Of a stretch of DNA of 64,000 nucleotides, positions 17,687 through 24,871 are shown in pieces. Each line of letters begins with the position of its first letter. Position 1 is the stretch's first letter. The notes below the pieces were generated by a model, which saw only the letters and a list, made by a program, of their open reading frames with translations, had not been told where the DNA came from and searched no databases. A program made the position numbers and the translations under genes. The stretch is from Kibdelosporangium sp. MJ126-NF4. GTDB lineage: Bacteria > Actinomycetota > Actinomycetes > Mycobacteriales > Pseudonocardiaceae. The stretch lies in contig NZ_CDME01000007.1 of NCBI RefSeq assembly GCF_000826545.1, forward strand, positions 186,001-250,000. The letters are read 5' to 3'.

Positions 17687-17720
17687 GTGTTCGTTCGGCC
17701 AACGATCGTTAATCGAACAC
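17687..17720 (+). repeat. Inverted repeat, candidate resolvase (res) subsite
   Basis: Arms GTGTTCG (17687-17693) and CGAACAC (17714-17720) enclose a centre with the palindrome AACGATCGTT (17701-17710). Related words (GTGTTCG, CCGAACAC, CGTTCGG) occur just left of the IS at 16541-16560 and right of it at 17632-17652. Serine resolvases bind several such imperfect repeats near their gene, so this may be the res region, split by the IS. Confidence 0.4.
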
Positions 17721-17739
17721 TCAGCGATCATCGGCCGCC

Positions 17740-18492
17740 ATGCGGGCATCGGATCGAGATGCCCCAGGCACCGGTACGGAGCTGATCAGCGAGTGCGAAA
17801 AGGGCGATAGTGTTGCACTCGTGGTCGATGGTGAGCGTCGTGACAGTACCTGGCCGGTGCTCATTGAGGATGGACTCAGGCCATGGCAATGCGGCCGTCC
17901 AACCAAACAGGGTGTCCCGTGCCGCGCGAGCAAAGGCATTAGTGGTGGCTGCCAACACCACATGACCGACGAGGAACGAGCAGAACACAAACGGCGCGAG
18001 GCCGAGATAGACTCCATGCTCCCCACGCCGGAGCAACGGCTCACCCGGTGGGAGGAAGCCTGGCGGGACGGCGCAGTGCCGCAGCGGCCGCTGCTCGTGG
18101 TCCCGGCCTACCTCCAGTGGGCTCCCGAGATCCCACCACTGGTCATCCCGGAACACATCGAACACGCACACCACGCGGCCGACGGCATGACCAGAGAGCA
18201 GTACGTCGCCCTCCATGACGGGCCAAGGGCGAGGCTTCTCCGGTGGCACAAGGGTGCGTGCGCGTTGTGCTGGAACGTGATGCCGCTGATGGAGGATCAC
18301 GACCACGACACTGGCCTTGTCCGCGGCTACCTCTGCGGCAGTTGCAACACACGGGAGGGATTCGCTGGGGATATCATGCCGTTCGCGGTCTATCGGGCGT
18401 TCCCGCCTACGAGAATGCTCGGCCTGGAAATCCGGTACATCAACCCGATCACCGGCGAACCCGACTACGGCAACCCGCGCCGCACCCGCTGA
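17740..18492 (+). CDS. Endonuclease VII-like (His-Me finger) protein
   Basis: 250 residues. The C-terminal half has the recombination endonuclease VII signature: CALCWNVMPLMEDHDHDTG then VRGYLCGSCNTREG, with two Cys pairs binding zinc and the DHDH...G block as active site. The N-terminal half has another Cys-containing segment (WQCGRPTKQGVPCRA, then GGCQHH), probably a small zinc-binding module. The start is unclear: ATG 17740 lacks a ribosome site and GTG 17821 is in frame. The gene begins 115 bp after the IS, so its promoter or 5' end may have been altered. It may be phage- or transposon-derived. Confidence 0.7.
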   Translation: MRASDRDAPGTGTELISECEKGDSVALVVDGERRDSTWPVLIEDGLRPWQCGRPTKQGVPCRASKGISGGCQHHMTDEERAEHKRREAEIDSMLPTPEQRLTRWEEAWRDGAVPQRPLLVVPAYLQWAPEIPPLVIPEHIEHAHHAADGMTREQYVALHDGPRARLLRWHKGACALCWNVMPLMEDHDHDTGLVRGYLCGSCNTREGFAGDIMPFAVYRAFPPTRMLGLEIRYINPITGEPDYGNPRRTR

Positions 18493-18520
18493 ACACTCGG
18501 CGGTCGCCAACGCGGGCTGA

Positions 18521-18862
18521 TCAGTCGAGGCGACGCGAGCAGGCGTCGCACCGGCGAATCGCGGCCAGTTTTGTGTTCCCACCGGTGGCTCGGGCAGGCT
18601 TGGCCTTGCCGAGCTGGTGCCACGTGTCGGGGCCAGGTTCGGCGATCCAGCCCCACACGGGTGGTTGGATCTCGGACTCGGACAGATGGCCACATGCGCC
18701 AGGTATGTGAGCGGTGCCGGAATCGTTGATGAGGATGGTGTCTGAATCGAACCGGGTCCAGCCCTCCACCGACCGACCGCGCCGCCCCGCGCCGCCAGGG
18801 GCCTGACCGTGGGCCACGCAGCACGGGGCGCCCAACGCCTCACAATCCGGGCAGTCGTTCAT
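18521..18862 (-). CDS. Small Cys-rich protein, unknown, last gene of the leftward cargo operon
   Basis: 113 residues from ATG 18862. The N-terminus MNDCPDCEALGAPCCVAHG and the C-terminal AIRRCDACSRRLD carry paired cysteines that could form a zinc site, with a central GACGHLSESEIQPPVWGW segment. It starts 6 bp after the stop of the MenC-like gene and so is probably in one operon with that gene and the XRE regulator. No family recognised. Confidence 0.55.
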   Translation of the reverse strand: MNDCPDCEALGAPCCVAHGQAPGGAGRRGRSVEGWTRFDSDTILINDSGTAHIPGACGHLSESEIQPPVWGWIAEPGPDTWHQLGKAKPARATGGNTKLAAIRRCDACSRRLD

Positions 18863-18867
18863 GGTCG

Positions 18868-19863
18868 CTACACCTCTCGGCGGTCCAGTTCGGTGTGGAC
18901 GCGGGCGAGCCGGTCGCGCCACCATGCCAGCCGCTGCGGGTCGTGCGGTTCGTAGGTGTCCAGTAGGGCTGGGTCGGGCGCGGGCGGTGTACGTGGTACA
19001 GGGAGGAACCCGTCGATCGGCCGCAACGACTCTGTGCCTGGCACGACGTCGCCCGTCAGCAGGGACAGGGTGCCCAGGCCGCAGGCGAAGTCCAGGTCGG
19101 GCAGCGCTCCGGCCAGGGCGAGTTGCGCGGCCAAGCCCACGGACGTCTCCAGTGCGGAGGACACCACGCACGGGAGGCCAGCGGCCTGGGCCACCTCCAA
19201 TGAGCGGCGCACGCCGCCGAGCGGGGTGCATTTAATGATCGCGACGTCGGCGGCTCCGGCGACCGCGACCCGCATCGGGTCCTCGGCCCGGCGGATGGAC
19301 TCGTCGGCGGCGATCCGCACGTCCACCCGCTTGCGGACAGTGGCCAGTTCCTCGATGGTGCGGCAGGGTTGCTCGACGTACTGCAACCCGCCAGCGGCTT
19401 TGTCGAGCTGCGGAATCACGGAGATCGCGGTGTCGGTGTCCCACAGGCCGTTGGCGTCAACCCGGACGTGCCCGGACGGGCCGAGGGCGTCGCGGACCGC
19501 TTCCAGGCGGGCGAGGTCTTCGGCGAGCGAGTCGGGGTGGTCGGCGACCTTGACCTTCGCCGTGCGACATCCGGAGCCGGTCACGATCTGATGGGCACGG
19601 TCGGGACTGACGGCGGGGACGGTGCAGTTGATCGGCACCCGGTCCCGCACAGGCTTGGGCCAGCCGAGGGTGGCGGCCTCGACCGCGGTGGCCAGCCAAC
19701 CGGCCGCTTCCCGGTCGTCGTACTCGGCGAATGGACAGAACTCGCCCCACCCCACAGGCCCCGGGACGAGCATCCCTTCCCGGAGTGTGATGCCTCGGAA
19801 TCGGGTGGTCATGGGGATGGCGTAGACGCGGGCCGCGTCCAGGTCCAGGCTGTGGCTGGTCAT
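18868..19863 (-). CDS. o-Succinylbenzoate synthase-like enzyme (MenC family, enolase superfamily)
   Basis: 331 residues from ATG 19863, which overlaps the stop of the upstream regulator gene (ATGA). The catalytic set of the OSBS/N-acylamino-acid racemase family is complete: Lys103 and Lys105 in the KxK motif (TAKVKVADH), metal ligands Asp136 (VDANGLW), Glu164 (VEQPC) and Asp187 (AADESI), and Lys211 (IIKCTPLGG). Members dehydrate SHCHC to o-succinylbenzoate in menaquinone synthesis or racemise N-acylamino acids. No other menaquinone gene is near. Its place behind an XRE-TPR regulator in an accessory cluster suggests a role in the cargo pathway rather than housekeeping, but the substrate cannot be told. 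Confidence 0.75.
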   Translation of the reverse strand: MTSHSLDLDAARVYAIPMTTRFRGITLREGMLVPGPVGWGEFCPFAEYDDREAAGWLATAVEAATLGWPKPVRDRVPINCTVPAVSPDRAHQIVTGSGCRTAKVKVADHPDSLAEDLARLEAVRDALGPSGHVRVDANGLWDTDTAISVIPQLDKAAGGLQYVEQPCRTIEELATVRKRVDVRIAADESIRRAEDPMRVAVAGAADVAIIKCTPLGGVRRSLEVAQAAGLPCVVSSALETSVGLAAQLALAGALPDLDFACGLGTLSLLTGDVVPGTESLRPIDGFLPVPRTPPAPDPALLDTYEPHDPQRLAWWRDRLARVHTELDRREV

Positions 19864-21368
19864 GCGGTGACGTCCTCATCTTCGCGGGCTCGGCGTAGGA
19901 ACTCGGCGATCTCCTCATCCAACCGCGCCAGGACGGCTGAATCGAGGGAACCCATCCGCCGCTGAAGCCCCTCGATGCGGTTGACGGCACGGCGGGAGTT
20001 GACCTCGCTAGCGGTGGCCAACGCGTCCCGGGTCACGGCCACGGCGCGGTCGTGCTCGTCGTGGACCAGATAGGCGGCGGCGAGGTCGGTCTGGACAAAG
20101 CAGCGCGACCGCACCCGCCACGGCTCGTACCCGTCCAGAGTGCGCGACAACAGGCGTGTGGCTCGGTCTGACTCGCCGATGTCCCGCAGCGCCCGGCCGA
20201 GGTCGGCGGCGAGTTCCGCCTCGGTGTAAAACCCCAGCCACTGTGGTTCCTCGTCAGGCCGGTACCGGTCGTAACGGGTCTCGGCGTCGGCCACGGCCAG
20301 CCGGACCGCGCTGCTGTCGCGGCTCAACGCGTGTGCCCGTGCCTCCACCGCGTGCAACTGGGCCGCCAGTGTCGGGGTCGCCTTCCCGGCCATGGTCATG
20401 CCGGACCTGGCCAGGCTCGCGGCCTGGCGGGCGTCCTGCTGGCGGGTGGCGTTCTGGATCACCTGCCGGGCCATGTCGGACAGCATGGTCGCCGCGAATA
20501 GCCGGTTCCCGGCCTCGATCGCCAGGTTGAGCGCCTGGATGTAGTAGCGCTGCGCGAGGGTGTGCAGGCCGGTGTCGGCGGCCATGGAGGCCGCCATCCG
20601 GGCGCACTGCGCCACCGCGGTCAACAACGCCCGCCCGGTCGCGTCCGAGTAGCTGCCGCCCAGCAGCCTGGTCGCCTCATGATGCAGGTACTGCACGGCG
20701 CGTTCCCGCATCCGGCCCGACCCGTAGCGAAAGTCCATGCGCCGCAGGTGCGCGAGGTTGTCGGCCAGGATCTGCACGTCGGTCATGCCGATCCGGGTAC
20801 CGCCTGACTCGCGCGCCGCGTCGCCGGCTGGTGGCGCGGTCATCGCGAACAGCGCCGGTTCCGCGAACGCCGCCGCCGTGAACGCGGTCCCTGCAAGGAA
20901 GTTCCGTCGCTTCAAGTCTTCTCCTGACAACTCCACCACCGCGCGAAGCGTGTGGTCTCGATCCCCCACGTCTGGCCCAGGATCGGTCGGCAACGACCGC
21001 ACCTGATCCGCGCCGCGTCCGCCAGGCAACGCGGTGGCGTCCAGCGGCAGGAACCCGGGTTGGCCGTCAGCCACCACCGGCACCCACAGCCCTCCCTGCG
21101 GCAGGGCGAGCCCACCAGGCCCGCCGGACACCCCGGTAGGCGTCAGCTCCGTCACCTGCGTCAGCGGCGGCCGGAGCAGGTCGCGCAGCTCCGCCTGCGA
21201 CACGTGCAGCAGGCCCGCCATCTTTGGCTGCATATACGGCAATGGGTCGTGCTGCCCGGCCTCCCACCGAATCACGGTGGTCCGATCCACGTTCAGCTTC
21301 GCAGCGAACTGCTCCTGAGTGAGCCCCGCGGCCTTGCGGGTTCGAGCGAGCCGTGCTCGCTTGGCCAT
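19860..21368 (-). CDS. XRE-family transcriptional regulator with TPR-like C-terminus
   Basis: 502 residues from ATG 21368, with GGGAGG eight bases upstream; the longer open frame to 21650 has no such support. Residues 5-60 form an XRE helix-turn-helix (RKAAGLTQEQFAAKLNVDRT, then VIRWEAGQ). A linker rich in Pro/Gly follows. The rest (about 190-500) is helical with repeats such as RYYIQALNLAIEAGN and SLARSGMTMAGKA, typical of TPR-bearing actinobacterial regulators that sense a ligand or peptide. A Tat-like segment (KRRNFLAGTAFTAAAF) near residue 155 is common in this family. It is divergent from the small-protein operon starting at 21598 and probably controls both directions. Confidence 0.75.
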   Translation of the reverse strand: MAKRARLARTRKAAGLTQEQFAAKLNVDRTTVIRWEAGQHDPLPYMQPKMAGLLHVSQAELRDLLRPPLTQVTELTPTGVSGGPGGLALPQGGLWVPVVADGQPGFLPLDATALPGGRGADQVRSLPTDPGPDVGDRDHTLRAVVELSGEDLKRRNFLAGTAFTAAAFAEPALFAMTAPPAGDAARESGGTRIGMTDVQILADNLAHLRRMDFRYGSGRMRERAVQYLHHEATRLLGGSYSDATGRALLTAVAQCARMAASMAADTGLHTLAQRYYIQALNLAIEAGNRLFAATMLSDMARQVIQNATRQQDARQAASLARSGMTMAGKATPTLAAQLHAVEARAHALSRDSSAVRLAVADAETRYDRYRPDEEPQWLGFYTEAELAADLGRALRDIGESDRATRLLSRTLDGYEPWRVRSRCFVQTDLAAAYLVHDEHDRAVAVTRDALATASEVNSRRAVNRIEGLQRRMGSLDSAVLARLDEEIAEFLRRAREDEDVTA

Positions 21369-21390
21369 AACGCCATCCTCCCACGAGAGT

Positions 21391-21404
21391 GTGAGCCAAC
21401 TCAC
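21391..21404. promoter_or_regulatory. Short palindrome upstream of the XRE regulator
   Basis: GTGAG and CTCAC separated by four bases, 23 bp before the regulator ATG and in the divergent region. It is a plausible operator for the XRE protein, although five-base arms are weak evidence. Confidence 0.3.
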
Positions 21405-21535
21405 CGTAGCGGACGACGGTCGATGCTGGTCATCCCGGCCAGTGCCACATCCGCACCACGAAACCGCGTGGTTCCCGCTCTGGGCTCCCTGCTCCGCCAC
21501 GACTTGCCTGTGACACAGAAAGTCACCCCGAGTTC

Positions 21536-21575
21536 CTGCCGGGCGGGCCGTGACCACCTCCAGCCCGCCCGGCAG
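21536..21575 (+). promoter_or_regulatory. Strong hairpin in the leader of the rightward cargo operon
   Basis: Perfect 13-bp arms, CTGCCGGGCGGGC (21536-21548) and its complement (21563-21575), with a 14-base loop. It ends 22 bases before the first ATG and just before the ribosome site AAGGAGG. It could be an attenuator, an RNA-stability element or a protein-binding leader. There is no U-run, so a simple terminator is less likely. Confidence 0.45.
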
Positions 21576-21597
21576 AACCCCAGCAAGGAGGCCGGTG

Positions 21598-21825
21598 ATG
21601 TCGTGGATCGGGGCCGTGTTCGCCGTGATCGCCCTGTTCCTGCTGGCCATATCCGTGTTGGTCGGTGTCGGCTACGGCCTGCGCGCCTGGCGGGAGCACC
21701 GCAGGCGGGCACGGTGCCGGATCGACGACATCCGGTCCCGCCTGGCTGAGCTGCGTGCCCGGAGCGCCCGGTTTCGGCCCGGCCCGCGACCTGCCCACCA
21801 CCTCACACACGACGGAAGGAGGTGA
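21598..21825 (+). CDS. Small single-span membrane protein, unknown (cargo operon)
   Basis: 75 residues from ATG 21598, with AAGGAGG six bases upstream. One membrane helix (WIGAVFAVIALFLLAISVLVG, residues 3-23) is followed by a very basic cytoplasmic tail (REHRRRARCRIDDIRSRLAE). It is the first gene of the rightward operon and is followed after 4 bp by the acidic peptide. The opposite charges of the two are notable. No family recognised. Confidence 0.55.
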   Translation: MSWIGAVFAVIALFLLAISVLVGVGYGLRAWREHRRRARCRIDDIRSRLAELRARSARFRPGPRPAHHLTHDGRR

Positions 21826-21829
21826 ACAG

Positions 21830-21955
21830 ATGACTGATCCCGCAACCTCGGTCCCGCCGGTCGACACCAGCGACACCGGCGAGGGCGACGAGGCCGACCA
21901 GCGGCCCACCGCCGACGACGGCGATGGCCCACCGGCCGTGGACGCGGAGGGCTGA
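21830..21955 (+). CDS. 41-residue acidic peptide, unknown (cargo operon)
   Basis: ATG 21830 follows a near-consensus ribosome site (AAGGAGGTGAACAG). The peptide has 9 Asp and 3 Glu, one Arg, no Lys and no Cys, and is rich in Pro, Thr and Gly, so it is probably unstructured. It could be a small partner of the basic membrane protein, a modified-peptide precursor or a regulator. None of these can be shown; the absence of Cys speaks against a lanthipeptide-type precursor. Confidence 0.5.
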   Translation: MTDPATSVPPVDTSDTGEGDEADQRPTADDGDGPPAVDAEG

Positions 21956-21956
21956 C

Positions 21957-22067
21957 CGGACCCAGCCCCTGCGCCGAGGCCCGGGTCCGTTCCCCTCACC
22001 GAGAGTCCCGGCAGGCAGGAGGCCCCGCGAGTGACGTTCCATCACCAGGGTCTGCTGCCTGCCGGGA
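21957..22067 (+). other. Structured intergenic segment
   Basis: Two stem-loops lie between the acidic peptide and the next gene. CGGACCC (21957-21963) pairs with GGGTCCG (21983-21989). TCCCGGCAGGCAG (22006-22018) pairs perfectly with CTGCCTGCCGGGA (22055-22067) across a 36-base loop. The long loop is unusual for a terminator. A small RNA or RNA-level control of the following gene (GTG 22080) is possible. Confidence 0.4.
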
Positions 22068-22079
22068 TCGGATCGGCCG

Positions 22080-22343
22080 GTGCCCGGTAAACAGCCCCGC
22101 CACCGATACCGGTCGAGACACCGGCGCCGGTGGTGGCGGCGGGCTGAGGCCGCCGTGCCGGAACCGCCTGGGGAACCGGCCACCGAGCTGATCTTCCTGG
22201 ACTTGCCGACCGTGCCGTTCCCGAACCTGGCGCCACTCCGGGCGGACCGCACACGGCCCTACTACCGGGCCGTGGCGGACACCCAGCCGCTACCGCGTAT
22301 CGACCCCGAACAGTTCACCACCTATGGAAGGGACTTCCCGTGA
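22080..22343 (+). CDS. Hypothetical protein with Arg-rich N-terminus (cargo operon)
   Basis: 87 residues from GTG 22080. The first 22 residues are strongly basic with aromatic residues (MPGKQPRHRYRSRHRRRWWR). The remainder contains ELIFLDLPTVPFPNLAP and a Tyr/Pro-rich tail. The stop overlaps the next start. No family recognised; the basic N-terminus could bind nucleic acid or acidic partners. Confidence 0.45.
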   Translation: MPGKQPRHRYRSRHRRRWWRRAEAAVPEPPGEPATELIFLDLPTVPFPNLAPLRADRTRPYYRAVADTQPLPRIDPEQFTTYGRDFP

Positions 22344-22696
22344 TGTCTGAGCAGGCGACCGCGGTGGGTGTGTTCGGGTACACCCCCGACCGGTACGAGG
22401 CGCTGCGGTTGACCAGCCACGGCGGGATCGTGGCCGTCGACGGGATGCTGCGCCACCGCGAGGGCGAGGCCCTGGAGTCGGGCGTGTTCGCGTCGCTGCT
22501 CGCGCTACAGGGCCACGGCTACCTCGCGGCGCACCTTCCCCCGTCCGGCACTGGGGCGGGCATGTGGCCGGTGCGGTTGACCTTGACCGGGACCGGCCTC
22601 CTGGCCGGATTCCAGCACGACCACGCCCACCACACCGAAGCCCAGGCCGAGGTGGATCGGGCGCCTGCCCACGCCGACCCGGGCGACGTCCGGTGA
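22340..22696 (+). CDS. Small protein, first of two tandem paralogues (cargo operon)
   Basis: 118 residues from GTG 22340, or 117 from ATG 22343; GGAAGG lies 8-11 bases upstream. The core FGYTPDRYEALRLTSHGG, IVAVDGMLRHREGEA, ESGVFASLLALQGHGYL and VRLTLTGTGLLAGFQHDH aligns throughout with the next gene product. The helix-helix-then 'RLTLTGTGLL' order recalls the C-terminal half of winged-helix domains, so a DNA- or protein-binding role is conceivable (inference). The tail is acidic and His-rich. It overlaps both neighbours, implying tight co-translation. Confidence 0.55.
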   Translation: MMSEQATAVGVFGYTPDRYEALRLTSHGGIVAVDGMLRHREGEALESGVFASLLALQGHGYLAAHLPPSGTGAGMWPVRLTLTGTGLLAGFQHDHAHHTEAQAEVDRAPAHADPGDVR

Positions 22697-22998
22697 ACGG
22701 GACCCGGGACCATGGCTACACCGAGGAGCGGCACGTGGCGTTGCAACTGGCCAGCCGCAACGAGGTCGTGGCGGTGAACGGGATGCCGTGCCGCTACGAC
22801 GACCGCGACCTGGACCCGGGTGTGTTCGCCGCCTTGTGTGTCCTGCACAGGCGCGGCCACCTTGACCAGCAGCTGCGGTTGAGCCTGTCGGGCACCGCGC
22901 TGCTGTACCAGTACAACCTCGGGCATCCCTCCCAGGCGGTTGCTCACGAACCGGTCGGCGGCGACGGCGCGTCCGTCGTCCGCACCGAAGAACCCTGA
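22693..22998 (+). CDS. Small protein, second of two tandem paralogues (cargo operon)
   Basis: 101 residues from GTG 22693, overlapping the previous stop (GTGA). YTEERHVALQLASRNEVVAV, NGMPCRYDDRDLD, PGVFAALCVLHRRGHLDQQL and RLSLSGTALLYQYNLGHPS match the previous protein position by position, at roughly one third identity by eye. A tandem duplication followed by divergence is the simplest explanation, perhaps giving a heterodimer. No family recognised. Confidence 0.55.
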   Translation: MNGTRDHGYTEERHVALQLASRNEVVAVNGMPCRYDDRDLDPGVFAALCVLHRRGHLDQQLRLSLSGTALLYQYNLGHPSQAVAHEPVGGDGASVVRTEEP

Positions 22999-23096
22999 TG
23001 GGAAGCAGAGCGCTCTCTCCCCAGTCGTCACCGGGCGGCGCCGTGTCGCTGTCCGGGGATTGTGTTGGAACGAAACAGAAAGGACGAACCAAGATC

Positions 23097-24110
23097 GTGA
23101 AGCAACGACCGTCCGAGGTGGACTCACCTCGGAACGCCCGGCCACGCTGGCGACAGTTCGGTTCTCTGGTGGGCCTGGCCGCGGCGGCAGTCGCCATGTT
23201 GGTGCCCGCAACGGCCGCGGCCAGCGACGCATCTGGCGGCGTGCAGCCCAACGTCATCGGCGGTAATCCGCCCACGCAGAACTACCCGGCTGGCGCGCTC
23301 GTCTCACTGAAGTACGACGCGCCGTCCTACGGACGCGAAGCGTGGCACACCTGTGGCGCGACGCTGCTGGACGGCATCCACCTGCGGACCGCGGCACACT
23401 GCGTGACCGACCCGCCTCCGGAAGCGTCGGTGGAGAAACTGGCAGGACAGTTCCAGACCGACGCCCAGAGCCTGCTCATCCCGAGCAAGGACAAGAAGTT
23501 CTGGGTCCGGGTCGGGTCCACCAACAAGGACTCCGGCGGCATCGTCGCCCAGGTCCGCGTGAAATGGGTGCACCCGAACTGGAGTTGGGCGACCACGCCC
23601 GGCTCCGAGGTCGATGACATCGCCCTGCTGGAGGCGTCGGAGTACATCGACGCCTACGAGTTGCCGCTGGCTCCCCGCAAGGCCAAGCAGGGCGACGAGG
23701 TGTTCGTTCTGGGCTGGGGCGTCAACCGGGCCGACGGTGTTGGCCCGGTGCCCACCCTGGTGCGCGAGTTGAAGACCACGGTCGCCAACCCGCGCAACTG
23801 CGACCCGGCTGGGATCACCGCCCGCGAGGTGTGTGTCGCCACCGTCAACGGCACCAGCGGATCGTGCTACGGCGACAGCGGCGGCCCTCTGGTGATCAAG
23901 ATCAGTGGCGTGCTGTACGACGCCGGGATCACCAGCCGCGCCGCGACAGCCCGATGCGGCGTGACCCCGACGGTGTATACCTCCACCCCGGAATTCGCCC
24001 GCGAGCTCTACGACGTGATGAGCGGAACTCCCGCGACGCCACAGGCGCAGAAGCCGCCGACCGCGCCGAAGATGACGCAGCCGTTCGAACGGCCGGGCGG
24101 CGCGAGCTAG
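23097..24110 (+). CDS. Secreted trypsin-like serine protease (S1), cargo cluster
   Basis: 337 residues from GTG 23097, preceded by AAAGGA. The start is chosen because a signal peptide follows: basic residues, then FGSLVGLAAAAVAMLVPATA, with cleavage likely after AAA near residue 42. The chymotrypsin-fold triad is complete: His in TAAHCV, Asp in DDIALLEA, Ser in CYGDSGGPL. A mature N-terminus is possible at NVIGG, the usual activation site in this family. The C-terminus is Pro-rich. The enzyme should act outside the cell. It lies in the small-protein operon, so one of the encoded peptides might be a substrate, but this is only a thought. Confidence 0.82.
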   Translation: MKQRPSEVDSPRNARPRWRQFGSLVGLAAAAVAMLVPATAAASDASGGVQPNVIGGNPPTQNYPAGALVSLKYDAPSYGREAWHTCGATLLDGIHLRTAAHCVTDPPPEASVEKLAGQFQTDAQSLLIPSKDKKFWVRVGSTNKDSGGIVAQVRVKWVHPNWSWATTPGSEVDDIALLEASEYIDAYELPLAPRKAKQGDEVFVLGWGVNRADGVGPVPTLVRELKTTVANPRNCDPAGITAREVCVATVNGTSGSCYGDSGGPLVIKISGVLYDAGITSRAATARCGVTPTVYTSTPEFARELYDVMSGTPATPQAQKPPTAPKMTQPFERPGGAS

Positions 24111-24198
24111 CCACCCGCTGAAGGAGGAAATCCTCACCCTGGGCTGACGCGGGCCTGTTCCCATCCTGTCCAGGCCAGCCCTGCTCGACGGTGAGGTG

Positions 24199-24235
24199 GC
24201 CGGGATGTGCCGCTGACGCGGCGGCACATCCCGGC
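24199..24235 (+). terminator. Hairpin after the protease gene
   Basis: Fifteen-base arms, GCCGGGATGTGCCGC (24199-24213) and its perfect complement (24221-24235), with a 7-base loop. It lies 89 bp after the protease stop. There is no run of T after it, as is common in actinobacteria. Confidence 0.6.
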
Positions 24236-24345
24236 TGGTTACGGACATTGAACCCAGTGGTCGCGGGGCCGCCGCGTCGGTCCGGGACCACTTCGCAACG
24301 GCACGTTCGCCACGGAGCCGAACCACACGCATGAAGGGGGACACG

Positions 24346-24450
24346 ATGCACACCGTGACCGCCAGCCTGGTGCTGGAGCACGACCGGGTCTCGAGTCTCG
24401 ACGGCCAGCACGCGGTACCGCCGGTCGCGGCGTCCTGGGGGTCGTCGTGA
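24346..24450 (+). CDS. 34-residue peptide, unknown (cargo cluster)
   Basis: ATG 24346 follows AAGGGGG by five bases; an in-frame ATG at 24331 has no ribosome site. The peptide begins MHTVTASLVLEHDRVSSLDG and ends AASWGSS. The stop overlaps the GTG of the next gene, as do several genes here, which supports translation. No Cys and no membrane helix. It could be a leader peptide for the following gene. Confidence 0.4.
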   Translation: MHTVTASLVLEHDRVSSLDGQHAVPPVAASWGSS

Positions 24451-24770
24451 ACTCGGTATCCGACACCAGGCGGCCCCAGCGGTTGCTGGACCGGCACGGC
24501 CAGGTCTGGACCTGGAACCCGGACCACGCCCGGCGGCCGGACGGCCCACTGGGCGTGTACGAGCACGACGGGACGCAGCGCACCGCAGCAGAGATCGAGC
24601 TGGACGGTGAACCGGTCATCGAGGTGCGTGACCCGCGTGTCGTGGCGGGCCGCCTGTTCCCGACACCTGCGGACCGGGTCCGGCTCGGTGACCTGGTGGT
24701 GTTGCCTGGCAAGGGCGAGCTGTCCCCAGTGGTCGGCATCTACCGGGACACCGACGACCCCGCTACGTGA
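24447..24770 (+). CDS. Hypothetical protein (cargo cluster)
   Basis: 107 residues from GTG 24447 (GTGA overlap with the preceding peptide). The sequence alternates short strands and turns: LLDRHGQVWTWNPDHARR, PLGVYEHDGTQRTAAEIEL and RVRLGDLVVLPGKGELSPVV. The part after residue 75 reads like a small beta-barrel. No family recognised. It lies directly before the methyltransferase-like gene. Confidence 0.45.
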   Translation: MNSVSDTRRPQRLLDRHGQVWTWNPDHARRPDGPLGVYEHDGTQRTAAEIELDGEPVIEVRDPRVVAGRLFPTPADRVRLGDLVVLPGKGELSPVVGIYRDTDDPAT

Positions 24771-24871
24771 TCGTGTGCACCGAGAACGACGACTGGGCAC
24801 ACCGCACGCGGAACAGCCCGATCCTGCGCGCCGACGCAGACGCTGACGGGGGCGGTGAGGGTGAGCGGTAA
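24767..24871 (+). CDS. Possible 34-residue acidic peptide overlapping two genes
   Basis: GTG 24767 overlaps the previous stop and the frame ends at TAA 24871, 17 bases inside the methyltransferase-like gene. The product starts VIVCTENDDWAHRTRNSP and ends in an Asp/Gly/Glu-rich tail. It bridges an otherwise empty 84-bp gap, and overlapping starts are the habit of this operon. There is no independent proof that it is translated. Confidence 0.25.
   Translation: MIVCTENDDWAHRTRNSPILRADADADGGGEGER

Noticed and set aside
21830..21955. Lanthipeptide or similar precursor
   Set aside because: No Cys, no recognisable leader or core, and no lanthionine synthetase or radical SAM gene nearby.
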